Source of the DNA: Ruminococcus_G sp050944415
GTDB lineage: Bacteria > Bacillota > Clostridia > Lachnospirales > Lachnospiraceae
Assembly: GCA_050944415.1 (NCBI GenBank)
Contig: JBMNRA010000022.1
Coordinates: 1-39,987 of the forward strand
Reading direction: 5' to 3'
DNA: 39,987 bases
The stretch's first letter is position 1; every line of letters starts with the position of its first letter. The notes below the pieces were generated by a model, which ran no database searches, was not told the DNA's origin, and worked only from the letters and a program-made list of their open reading frames with translations. Positions 16,166 through 23,759 of this stretch are shown here, piece after piece. The translations under genes and the position numbers were made by a program.

Positions 16166-17041
16166 TTGGAAATAACCTTGCAAACTAATGATACTTTTGC
16201 CTTCCGCATCATCACATCAGAAGAATTCCGGTCAGATAAAGAGACTTTCAACCACCGCGAGGAAATTTTGAATGGATTTGAATCTATCCGCTACTGCAAA
16301 ACGGAAATATTCAAAGACTGCATTTTAGGAACACTCCGCATCCCCAGAAAAAGCAGTCAGAAAAATCCCAGACTAACTTTCGGTTTTTATCTCACAAAAG
16401 ATTCTCTGACTTTGATCGATGACAGCGGACGACTGAAAAAACATCAGAAAAAAATGAACGAACTGCTCACCGACGCAGTTTCCCCCGACAGCTGTCTTCT
16501 GATTCTTCTGGAACATCTGTCAGAAAATGATCTTTTCTATCTGCAGCGTATTGAGGAAAAGCTGGATAAAATGGAGAATATTATGACTGACCAGAATTCC
16601 GAGCAGTTTTTCCATTCTTTCATAAAAATCCGCAAACGTCTTTCTTCCTTTCACGCATATTATGAACAGATGGTAGAAATCGGGGAACAGATGCAGACGG
16701 ATATCTACACGGATTTTATACAGAATTCTGCTTCATGGAAAAATTACACCCGCCATATGGACAGACTTCTGGATTATGTACATCTTCTGCGGGAGTATGC
16801 AATGCAAATGAAAGAGCTATATCAATCTTTAATAGATGCAAGGCAGAATCGCGTCATGAGTTTTCTTACTGTTATCACCACACTTTTTCTTCCTCTGACG
16901 CTTCTTACCGGATGGTATGGCATGAATTTTGTCAATATGCCCGAATTAGACTGGAAATACGGCTATCTGACAGTCATACTGGTGGCTGCCGCTCTCATTA
17001 TCATAGAAATAGTTTATTTTAAGAAGAAAAAAATGCTGTAA
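16166..17041 (+). CDS. CorA-like divalent metal transporter
   Basis: A CorA-superfamily channel for magnesium or other divalent ions. The 291-residue protein has a soluble N-terminal alpha/beta part, long helices (about 130-230), then two C-terminal membrane helices; the first ends with YGMNF followed by NMPEL in the loop, which is the family signature, and the second ends with a lysine-rich tail. The start is TTG at 16166, behind GGAAGG, because the ATG codons further upstream overlap the promoter -10. It is the first gene of a plus-strand group. Confidence 0.9.
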   Translation: MEITLQTNDTFAFRIITSEEFRSDKETFNHREEILNGFESIRYCKTEIFKDCILGTLRIPRKSSQKNPRLTFGFYLTKDSLTLIDDSGRLKKHQKKMNELLTDAVSPDSCLLILLEHLSENDLFYLQRIEEKLDKMENIMTDQNSEQFFHSFIKIRKRLSSFHAYYEQMVEIGEQMQTDIYTDFIQNSASWKNYTRHMDRLLDYVHLLREYAMQMKELYQSLIDARQNRVMSFLTVITTLFLPLTLLTGWYGMNFVNMPELDWKYGYLTVILVAAALIIIEIVYFKKKKML

Positions 17042-17055
17042 TATCTTCTGTTAAA

Positions 17056-17081
17056 TGATACAATTGAATCATAAATTCAAT
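17056..17081 (+). promoter_or_regulatory. Possible extended -10 promoter and inverted repeat before the AIM24-like gene
   Basis: TGATACAAT (17056-17064) is an extended -10 motif. It overlaps an inverted repeat, ATTGAAT (17063-17069) and ATTCAAT (17075-17081), just before the AGGAGG site of the next gene. The repeat could be an operator or a small mRNA hairpin. Weak -35. Confidence 0.4.
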
Positions 17082-17097
17082 CCAGGAGGAAAAATCT

Positions 17098-17799
17098 ATG
17101 AATTACAAAATTTTAGGCGACTCTGACTGTCCTCTGGCTCAGATCAGTCTGCAGACAGGCGAAACGGTAAAAATCGAAAATGGTTCTATGGCATACCTGA
17201 TTGATGTGGAACTGGAAGGAAAAATAAACAGCAGCAAGAAAGGACTGGGCGGCGTATTTGGAGCAATCGGCCGCGGTTTGACCAGCGGTGAAAGTATATT
17301 CATTACTCATGCAAAAGGCACAAGCAATCAGTCTGTCATTGGTATCGCTCCTCCGATTCCCGGTAAAATTCATCTTCTGAAAGTGGACAGTACGAAACAG
17401 TACCGTTTAAATACAGGCGCTTTTTTAGCCTGCGATGAAAATGTAAATTATGTAATGAAATCTCAGAATATTGGAAAGGCCTTTTTAGGAGGAACCGGCG
17501 GTTTCTTCGTTATGGAAACCCAGGGTGAAGGGGATCTGCTAGTATCGTCATTCGGCGATATTCTGCCGCTGAATGTGACGCCCGATCATCCAATCAGGGT
17601 CGATAACGAACACGTAGTAGCCTGGGACACTTCCCTGGATTACGATATCCGCGTAGCATCAGGAACATTTGGCTTCAAGACTGGAGAAGGCCTGGTCAAC
17701 GAATTTCATGGAAACGGAACTGTCCTGATACAGACGAGGAATATCCATAATCTGGCCGACGCGCTTCGCCCGTTCATGCCGACTTCAACCAGTAATTAA
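17098..17799 (+). CDS. AIM24 / TIGR00266 family protein
   Basis: A 233-residue beta-rich protein of the AIM24 (TIGR00266) family. Typical traits are the early GETVKIENGSMAYL stretch, the glycine-rich KKGLGGVFGAIGRGLTSGES loop, and the central GGTGGFFVMETQGEGDLLVSSFG. The family's bacterial role is unknown; AIM24 in yeast affects mitochondrial inner-membrane organisation. A strong AGGAGG lies nine bases before the ATG. Two small cysteine-containing genes follow closely. Confidence 0.9.
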   Translation: MNYKILGDSDCPLAQISLQTGETVKIENGSMAYLIDVELEGKINSSKKGLGGVFGAIGRGLTSGESIFITHAKGTSNQSVIGIAPPIPGKIHLLKVDSTKQYRLNTGAFLACDENVNYVMKSQNIGKAFLGGTGGFFVMETQGEGDLLVSSFGDILPLNVTPDHPIRVDNEHVVAWDTSLDYDIRVASGTFGFKTGEGLVNEFHGNGTVLIQTRNIHNLADALRPFMPTSTSN

Positions 17800-17826
17800 A
17801 CTAAATCCAAAAAGGATGAAACAAAC

Positions 17827-18162
17827 ATGATAATTGAGAATAACCCAAAAGAACTGGCGGCAATGCAGGAATTTCACCGTGGCAACCGTACCGAAGGCTT
17901 ACGGCTTCAGGAGGAATTTGCGGCAGAGTTTCGTAAAGAGTACCAGGACAAAGATCACTGCAGCTGTAAAAAAGCCTGCCGTTATCACGGAAACTGTAAG
18001 GAATGCGTGGCAATCCACAGGGCGCACCAGGAACATGTTCCAAACTGTATGCGTCCGCTGCTAAATAAAAAATTCAAGCTGTTATCAGAACTGACGGAGC
18101 ACTCACTGGTCAGCGAAATTGAAGCGCCGAAAGAAGTGCTGAGAAAGGAATTCCAAAAATAA
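17827..18162 (+). CDS. Small cysteine-rich protein, unknown function
   Basis: A 111-residue soluble protein. The centre carries C45, C47, C51, C57, C60 and C74 with nearby histidines (CSCKKACRYHGNCKECVAIHR and VPNC region), which looks like a metal- or cluster-binding motif. The pattern CxC..C..HG.C..C....HR recurs in small Clostridial proteins, but I know no function for it. It follows the AIM24-like gene by 28 bases and its stop overlaps the next start. Confidence 0.8.
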   Translation: MIIENNPKELAAMQEFHRGNRTEGLRLQEEFAAEFRKEYQDKDHCSCKKACRYHGNCKECVAIHRAHQEHVPNCMRPLLNKKFKLLSELTEHSLVSEIEAPKEVLRKEFQK

Positions 18163-18692
18163 TGGATATCAGATTTATTCTCACGCTGGTCATGGGAGTT
18201 CTGCTGATGACTTGGATCGTTTTCTGTGGAATTTCCTTTATCCGCCATGCCAGAATTGTGACAGCAGATGCCGGTTTTGTCGCTCGGGTCAGATGCGAGA
18301 AATGCAAAACACAATATGAGGTAAGCGCGGAAGATTTTTCCAAAAGTCTGGTCAGCAAATTTCGAAGCGTGACACGAACGAAATTAACAAACGGTATGTT
18401 TATCAGCCGGCCCAGATTCAGCTATTATGCAAAAAAATTCTGCTGCCCCTGCTGTAAAAAGAAAAGATATGCAGAAGTATTGAACATCAATGAAATAAAC
18501 GACAGCATGCTGAAACCGTCACTGAAAGCAGGAATCCGATGGCTTGTCATCATGTGCATCGGCGGCGCTGTCATCCTTATCGCCACCGGTATCCCTATGT
18601 ATTTTGCCCAAAGGGCTGCCCAGGAGCGGGTGAAAGATTTAAAAGAACAACAGTATGAGGAGCTTATCAACCGATATTTCAACGAAGAATAA
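18162..18692 (+). CDS. Two-span membrane protein with zinc-ribbon-like cysteines, unknown function
   Basis: A 176-residue protein with a hydrophobic N-terminal segment (about 5-27), a soluble middle region and a second membrane segment (about 127-148), ending in a charged helix. The middle has CEKC (C45, C48) and a CCPCC cluster (C94-C98), a plausible split zinc ribbon. The start ATG overlaps the previous stop by one base (TAATG), so translation is coupled. Function unknown; the pair with the preceding cysteine-rich gene suggests a shared role. Confidence 0.78.
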   Translation: MDIRFILTLVMGVLLMTWIVFCGISFIRHARIVTADAGFVARVRCEKCKTQYEVSAEDFSKSLVSKFRSVTRTKLTNGMFISRPRFSYYAKKFCCPCCKKKRYAEVLNINEINDSMLKPSLKAGIRWLVIMCIGGAVILIATGIPMYFAQRAAQERVKDLKEQQYEELINRYFNEE

Positions 18693-18710
18693 ACCGTCTG
18701 CCGGCAGCTA

Positions 18711-18760
18711 AAATCGGCCCCTGCCCTGAAATCAGAGCTGGGGCCGAAAATTATTTTATA
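18711..18760. terminator. Bidirectional intrinsic terminator between convergent genes
   Basis: TCGGCCCC (18714-18721) pairs with GGGGCCGA (18740-18747) with an 18-base loop. The plus-strand side is followed by AAAATTATTTTAT, the minus-strand side by GATTTTAGC. It separates the plus-strand block from crcB. Confidence 0.75.
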
Positions 18761-19116
18761 ACCGCCTGTCCTGCAAATACAGCCAGCACCCCTAAAAATG
18801 CGCTTAAAACTACATACGCCAGCGCTGTAAGCAGATCCACGTTTTTCATCAAGTCTCCTGTTTCCAGGGCAAAAGATGAGAAAGTAGTAAAACCGCCGCA
18901 GACGCCAACTTTTAACAGAAGTACAAGTTTCGGATTCAGTGCAGTATTCTTCAATGAAGCTGCCGCAATAATTCCAATGATAAAACACCCGATAATATTA
19001 ATGGCAAAGGTCTTTACAGGAAAGACGTATCTTTCATTTATCGGAATCAGTCCAATCAGATATCTGCAGACTGAACCAATGAATCCACCCAGACCTACAA
19101 TCAGACAATTCATCAT
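18751..19116 (-). CDS. crcB: Fluoride efflux channel CrcB/Fluc
   Basis: CrcB (Fluc) is a small dual-topology channel that lets fluoride leave the cell. The 121-residue protein has four membrane helices and the family motifs GGFIGSVCRYLIG, NIIGCFIIG and GVCGGFTTFSSFALE. Many Firmicutes carry two adjacent crcB genes; only one is seen here. No fluoride riboswitch fits in the 23-base gap before it; it probably belongs to the transcript of the HD and MATE genes. Confidence 0.94.
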   Translation of the reverse strand: MMNCLIVGLGGFIGSVCRYLIGLIPINERYVFPVKTFAINIIGCFIIGIIAAASLKNTALNPKLVLLLKVGVCGGFTTFSSFALETGDLMKNVDLLTALAYVVLSAFLGVLAVFAGQAVIK

Positions 19117-19139
19117 ATTTCCTATTTCCTTTCAGATGT

Positions 19140-19676
19140 TTACTTCTTCATCAGTGACAATGCTGCTTCCAGAAACTCTTTTTTTACATCTCTCCAGGAT
19201 CTTTCCGACAGGTCCGGAAGAATGCGGAGTTCCGGCAGTTTTCTCTCCCGATGGCCGCTCATCAAAGCCTGTAATTCATAATCCAGTACTTCATCATCAA
19301 TCTGCCTCCATTTCCTGTTTTCATCTTCCGTCAGATGCTTCAGTCCGAATTTTTCTGCTATCCTTTCCATAATCATCCCTTCAATTTCAGAATAATTGGT
19401 CAGATATTTTTTGACAGGACGGACAACATCCGAAATGTATGCCTCAGCTGCATCATGCAGCAGACAGATCAGCTGCATCCGCTTCGTCCATCCTCTGGCT
19501 CTTGCTTCTTTCCAGCAATTGACGGAATGCTGACCCACCGAATAAAAGTACTTGATATGACCGCCGCCCCTGCAGATCAGGCTGAGTGCATGAGCAATAT
19601 CTTCTATGGTAATATCTTCCACCGCAATTTCCATCGGATCAAATCTCTTTCCCGAATACGTATCCATTCTGCACAT
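19140..19676 (-). CDS. HD domain phosphohydrolase
   Basis: A 178-residue HD-superfamily protein. Metal ligands appear in YFYSVGQHSVNC, LLHDAAEAYISD and DDEVLDYE. This is the arrangement of YfbR-like nucleotidases. It is distinct from the HD protein near 12 kb. Substrate unknown. The start is an ATG 9 bases after GGAGG, close behind the MATE stop codon. Confidence 0.85.
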   Translation of the reverse strand: MCRMDTYSGKRFDPMEIAVEDITIEDIAHALSLICRGGGHIKYFYSVGQHSVNCWKEARARGWTKRMQLICLLHDAAEAYISDVVRPVKKYLTNYSEIEGMIMERIAEKFGLKHLTEDENRKWRQIDDEVLDYELQALMSGHRERKLPELRILPDLSERSWRDVKKEFLEAALSLMKK

Positions 19677-19691
19677 TTCAGTATTCCTCCA

Positions 19692-21062
19692 TCAGATTTT
19701 TAATGTTCTGTCCTTCAGCAGCTGATGACACTTTTTCCTCACAAACCAGAAACAAACGCCTTGCATGAGGATCGTGATAATCCAGGAAACCGGATAAGAA
19801 GCAAACAGAAAATACAAAGATCTGTGTCTGGGAAAGAATCCGTAAATCCAGATAATCCTGGTTCCCACTGTTCCGATAACCGACAGTACCATCGGCACCG
19901 CCGAATGTCCCATTCCCCTCAGAGCTCCCGGCAGCAGATCCATGATTCCGCACAGAAAATAGGGAACAGTTGATATTGATAAAATTTCCAGGCCGCATTG
20001 AATCACCTCTGCATCCCCAGTATAAATTTTCAGAAGCTGACTGCCAAACACATAGGCCCCTATTCCCAGCACGGCAGCTACCCCAGCTGACAAAATCATA
20101 CAGTCCATCAGTACGCGATCCATCCGCTTCGGTTTTCTGACACTATAGTTTTGACTGGTGAAACTCATGCAGGCCTGGGTAACTGCATTAACCGCCACAT
20201 ACAGAAAACCGATAATATTGTTGGCCGCCGTATATCCTGCCATTGCCGTTGCTCCAAAGGAGTTCACTGAAGACTGGAGCAGTGCATTGGAAAAGTTAAT
20301 CACCGTGCTCTGAATGCCCGCCGGTATACCCACCTGAAAAATCCGTTTCAGATGTACCGCTTTGATGGACAGTTTTGAAAAACGGAGCTGGTAACTTCCT
20401 TCCGTTTTATAAAGACACCGCAGCACCAGAATACTGGAAATCATCTGAGAGGTCACCGTGCCAATGGCCACGCCGGCTACTCCCAGAGGAATCACAATCA
20501 CCAGCAGCAAATCCAACACCACATTTGCCATACCAGCCAGCGCAAGGAAAAGCAGCGGGCGTTTGGTATCTCCCACTGCCCTTAAAATTGCCGCCCCGTA
20601 ATTATACAGCATAAAGAAAGGCATTCCCAGAAAATAAATCTTCATATACTCTGCCGACAATTCGATAACATCTGCCGGGGTAGCCATAAGTTTCAGGGCC
20701 CATCCGGCTGCACCAAAGCCTGCAAAGGCCATAAGAATTCCGCTGATCAATGCCACTGCAACTGATGTATGTACTGCCTCCGACATTTCCCGGTCTCTTC
20801 CTGCGGCATAATATCGTGCCGCCAGCACATTGGCTCCCATAGATATTCCTATAAAAAGATTGGTGAAAATATTGATCAGCGCAGTAGTAGATCCTACAGC
20901 CGCCAGTGCCTGACTGTTGGTAAATCTTCCCACCACAATAATATCCACTGCATTGAACATAAGCTGAAGAATACTGGACAACATCAGCGGAAGAGAAAAT
21001 GAGATCAGCTTGTCCATTATGGAGCCATTACACATATCTATTTCATATTTGTTTTTTTTCAA
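19692..21062 (-). CDS. MATE family efflux transporter
   Basis: A 456-residue member of the MATE (NorM/DinF-type) family, which exports drugs or metabolites with a sodium or proton gradient. About twelve membrane helices are visible, with the family start KYEIDMCNGS.MDKLISFSLPLMLS and the QLMFNAVDIIVVGRF segment. The frame extends 17 codons upstream to an ATG, but that ATG lies in an intrinsic terminator; a TTG at 21062 has AGGGGG seven bases upstream and overlaps the stop of a 12-codon leader frame (TTGA). I therefore use TTG. Substrate unknown. Confidence 0.92.
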   Translation of the reverse strand: MKKNKYEIDMCNGSIMDKLISFSLPLMLSSILQLMFNAVDIIVVGRFTNSQALAAVGSTTALINIFTNLFIGISMGANVLAARYYAAGRDREMSEAVHTSVAVALISGILMAFAGFGAAGWALKLMATPADVIELSAEYMKIYFLGMPFFMLYNYGAAILRAVGDTKRPLLFLALAGMANVVLDLLLVIVIPLGVAGVAIGTVTSQMISSILVLRCLYKTEGSYQLRFSKLSIKAVHLKRIFQVGIPAGIQSTVINFSNALLQSSVNSFGATAMAGYTAANNIIGFLYVAVNAVTQACMSFTSQNYSVRKPKRMDRVLMDCMILSAGVAAVLGIGAYVFGSQLLKIYTGDAEVIQCGLEILSISTVPYFLCGIMDLLPGALRGMGHSAVPMVLSVIGTVGTRIIWIYGFFPRHRSLYFLFASYPVSWIITILMQGVCFWFVRKKCHQLLKDRTLKI

Positions 21063-21097
21063 CTTCCATCCCCCTCTTTCAAAAAGGAGGGATTCAT
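21059..21097 (-). CDS. Possible 12-residue leader peptide overlapping the MATE start
   Basis: An ATG (21097) in the loop of the terminator hairpin, four bases after GGAGGG in its left arm, begins a short frame encoding MNPSFLKEGDGS. Its TGA stop overlaps the TTG start of the MATE gene as TTGA. It would translate through the right arm of the hairpin, so initiation there could open the hairpin. Spacing of ribosome site to ATG is slightly short. Entirely a prediction. Confidence 0.4.
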   Translation of the reverse strand: MNPSFLKEGDGS

Positions 21098-21110
21098 TCT
21101 CCCTCCTTTT
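21081..21110 (-). terminator. Intrinsic terminator or attenuator between pyrD and the MATE gene
   Basis: AGGAGGGA (minus strand) pairs perfectly with TCCCTCCT across a 7-base loop, flanked by AAAA and TTTTT. It lies 16 bases after the pyrD stop and only 19 bases before the MATE start, leaving no room for a MATE promoter between them, so MATE expression would need read-through or antitermination, or a promoter inside pyrD. Confidence 0.85.
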
Positions 21111-21125
21111 CACATCGCTGCCGTT

Positions 21126-22031
21126 CTACTGCACAGCGCCAATCAGCTCATTGATATCCTTCACCGCCGACCGTTTCATATAATCCTCTATCCCGTTGAT
21201 AATATCCAATGTGGCACAGGGATTGGAAAAATTCGCTGTCCCCACAGAAACTGCTGTGGCTCCGGCTAAAATAAATTCCAGCGCATCTTCCGCTGTGGCT
21301 ATTCCTCCCATCCCGATGATGGGAATATTCACTGCCTGAGCTGTCTGATATACCATACGCACTGCCACCGGCTTAATGGCCGGTCCGGACAGACCGCCCG
21401 TCTTATTGGCAATGGCAAAGGTACGTCTGCTGACATCAATTTTCATTCCGGTCAGAGTATTGATCAAAGACAGCACATCGGCTCCTCCCGCTTCAGCGGC
21501 TTTCGCCATTTCTGTAATGTCAGTTACATTAGGGCTAAGCTTCATAATTACCGGATGCTTTGCCCGTTTTTTCACTTCGGCCGTAATAGCTTCCACCGCT
21601 TTGGGATCCTGTCCGAAAGCGATTCCGCCCTCCTTGACATTGGGGCAGGAAATATTGATTTCCATCATATCAATATCTTCATCTGACAGGCGTTCTACCA
21701 CTTCGCAGTAATCTTCTGTAGTTTTTCCACAGACATTAACAACTATTTTTGTATCGTACTTCTGTAGAAATGGCAGATCTCTCTGACAGAATACATCCAT
21801 TCCCGGATTCTGCAAACCGATGGCATTGAGCATCCCTCCACAAGTTTCCGCAATTCTGGGCGTTGGGTTTCCCGGCCAGGGCACATTGGCCACCCCTTTT
21901 GTTACCACCGCTCCCAGCTTGTTCAAATCTACAAACTCACTGTATTCCAGACCGGAGCCAAAGGTTCCGGAAGCTGTCATCACCGGATTTTTCAGTTCCA
22001 CTCCTGCCAGATTAACTCTGGTACTTATCAT
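21126..22031 (-). CDS. pyrD: Dihydroorotate dehydrogenase, class 1B catalytic subunit
   Basis: PyrD oxidises dihydroorotate to orotate; the class 1B form works with PyrK and passes electrons to NAD. The 301-residue FMN barrel shows TASGTFGSGLEY near the N-terminus, the catalytic cysteine in EINISCPNVKEGG, KLSPNVTD and the phosphate-binding GMGGIATAEDALEF. The ATG at 22031 has GGAGG upstream and overlaps the pyrK stop by 4 bases; the longer frame is rejected. Adjacent pyrK supports class 1B. Confidence 0.96.
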   Translation of the reverse strand: MISTRVNLAGVELKNPVMTASGTFGSGLEYSEFVDLNKLGAVVTKGVANVPWPGNPTPRIAETCGGMLNAIGLQNPGMDVFCQRDLPFLQKYDTKIVVNVCGKTTEDYCEVVERLSDEDIDMMEINISCPNVKEGGIAFGQDPKAVEAITAEVKKRAKHPVIMKLSPNVTDITEMAKAAEAGGADVLSLINTLTGMKIDVSRRTFAIANKTGGLSGPAIKPVAVRMVYQTAQAVNIPIIGMGGIATAEDALEFILAGATAVSVGTANFSNPCATLDIINGIEDYMKRSAVKDINELIGAVQ

Positions 22032-22798
22032 AATTCCACCTCCGATGCCAGAAATACAGGACCATCCTTGCACACTCTTTTATTTCTTACCTGGGAATGG
22101 CTGTCCACTTCTTTTGCCTGGCAGGTACAGGCCAGACACGCACCGATACCGCAGGCCATTTTCTCTTCCATGGATATCCAGCAGGGAATGTTCTGCTCCT
22201 CCGCGTATGATTTTATAGCCCGCAGCATAGGTCTTGGCCCGCAGGCAAAAATAATATCTCCTTCAATTTTCTGTTCTCTCACTGCATCCATAACGTTTCC
22301 GGCAGTTCCCGAACTGCCATCTTCTGTTGCGATATAAAGTTTTCCATATCTGGAAAGTTCTTCTGCCAGAAACAGAACGTCCCGGTATCCGGACACAACA
22401 GATACCTCCCCCAAAAGCTGCTTCGCAGTCTCTACCATAGGAGGAATGCCGATACCTCCCCCTATCAGAATCACCCGTTTTCCCACGGCCTCTTCCATGG
22501 GAAATCCATTGCCCAAAGGTCCCATCACTTCGACAGAATCTCCTGGCTGCAGATTGGAAAACTCCCTGGTTCCTTCTCCTGCAATACGGTAGACCAGACG
22601 GATCCTGCATTCTTTTTTATCAATTTCGCAAAGACTGATGGGACGCGGCAGCATACGGCTCTTATCTTTGGAATACAGGGATATAAACTGTCCCGGCCGG
22701 GCTTCCTCTGCAATATTTTCCGCCCCCAGCCACATGCTGTAAATTTCAGGACCAATCATTTCCTGGGAAATCACCCGACATAATTCTTTTGTCTTCAT
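22028..22798 (-). CDS. pyrK: Dihydroorotate dehydrogenase electron transfer subunit
   Basis: PyrK carries FAD and a [2Fe-2S] cluster and links PyrD to NAD+. The 256-residue protein has the flavin-binding RPISLCE, the NAD-binding GGGIGIPPMVE near residue 112, and near the C-terminus the cluster cysteines CGIGACLACTC with a final cysteine in KRVCKDGPVF. It lies 4 bases after pyrF with a GGGAG site and overlaps pyrD. Confidence 0.96.
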   Translation of the reverse strand: MKTKELCRVISQEMIGPEIYSMWLGAENIAEEARPGQFISLYSKDKSRMLPRPISLCEIDKKECRIRLVYRIAGEGTREFSNLQPGDSVEVMGPLGNGFPMEEAVGKRVILIGGGIGIPPMVETAKQLLGEVSVVSGYRDVLFLAEELSRYGKLYIATEDGSSGTAGNVMDAVREQKIEGDIIFACGPRPMLRAIKSYAEEQNIPCWISMEEKMACGIGACLACTCQAKEVDSHSQVRNKRVCKDGPVFLASEVEL

Positions 22799-22802
22799 AC
22801 AC

Positions 22803-23735
22803 TTATCTCCCGTTGTTTTTCAAAGCTCCATCAATATCAGCAGCCATATCCAGTACTGCCTGACGGGAAGCGTCCGCAAAATTTTCTGCACCGAATTGGC
22901 TGTAAGCTTCCTGCTTATATGCCGCAATAATACCTCTGGAAGAGTTTACAATAGCTCCCAGACCGTCTTCATTGAAGAAATGAACCAGGTCAGCCCCTTT
23001 TCCTCCCTGAGCACCGTATCCCGGCACCAGAATAAAGGTTTTCGGCATCAGCTTACGCAGCACTTTCCCCATTTCCGGATATGTGGCACCTACCACAGCT
23101 CCGATATAACTGTAATTTTCTCCCATATGCTCCTCTCCCCACTGAGCCACTTTTTCACCAACCAGCTCATAGAGCGGACGGCCGTTTACCAGCTGATCCT
23201 GAAATTCACCGCTGGAAGGATTGGAAGTTTTTACCAGAATAAAAAGTCCTTTTTTCTCCTCTTTACATACCTTGATAAAGGGTTTCACGCCGTCAGAGCC
23301 CAGATAAGGATTTACCGTCACAAAGTCCTCGTTGAATCCGTAATATGCCCTGCTTCCCACCTGTACCTTGCCCAGATGGCCCGTTGCATAGGCCTCTGAT
23401 GTAGATCCGATATCTCCCCGTTTGATATCCCCGATCACTACCAGATCTTTTTCATGACAATAGTCCACCGTTTTCTTAAAAGCTTCCAGCCCCGGAAGAC
23501 CAAACTGTTCATACATGGCGATCTGAGGCTTAACCGCCGGGATCAGATCACTGACAGCATCTACAATGGCTTTATTAAACTGCCACACTGCTTCCGCAGC
23601 TCCCTCCAGGGTTTCTCCAAACTCATGAAACGCTTTCTTCTGCACCTGCTCCGGAATATAGGACAGCATGGGATCCAGTCCCACTACAATGGGTGCATTC
23701 GTCTTTTGTATCTTTTCAATTAATTTCTGAATCAT
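22803..23735 (-). CDS. pyrF: Orotidine 5'-phosphate decarboxylase
   Basis: PyrF removes CO2 from OMP to give UMP. The 310-residue length and the motif DIKRGDIGSTSEAYA place it in the longer subfamily 2 of OMP decarboxylases. The N-terminal VVGLDPML and the VPGYGAQGG motif are also present. Strong GGAG site. Order pyrC-pyrF-pyrK-pyrD; pyrB and pyrA/carAB are not in the window. Confidence 0.96.
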   Translation of the reverse strand: MIQKLIEKIQKTNAPIVVGLDPMLSYIPEQVQKKAFHEFGETLEGAAEAVWQFNKAIVDAVSDLIPAVKPQIAMYEQFGLPGLEAFKKTVDYCHEKDLVVIGDIKRGDIGSTSEAYATGHLGKVQVGSRAYYGFNEDFVTVNPYLGSDGVKPFIKVCKEEKKGLFILVKTSNPSSGEFQDQLVNGRPLYELVGEKVAQWGEEHMGENYSYIGAVVGATYPEMGKVLRKLMPKTFILVPGYGAQGGKGADLVHFFNEDGLGAIVNSSRGIIAAYKQEAYSQFGAENFADASRQAVLDMAADIDGALKNNGR

Positions 23736-23759
23736 TGTTTTTCTCCTGAAATATTAACT

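Noticed and set aside
19117..19139. Fluoride riboswitch before crcB
   Set aside because: Only 23 bases separate crcB from the preceding gene, and no fluoride aptamer motif was seen nearby.
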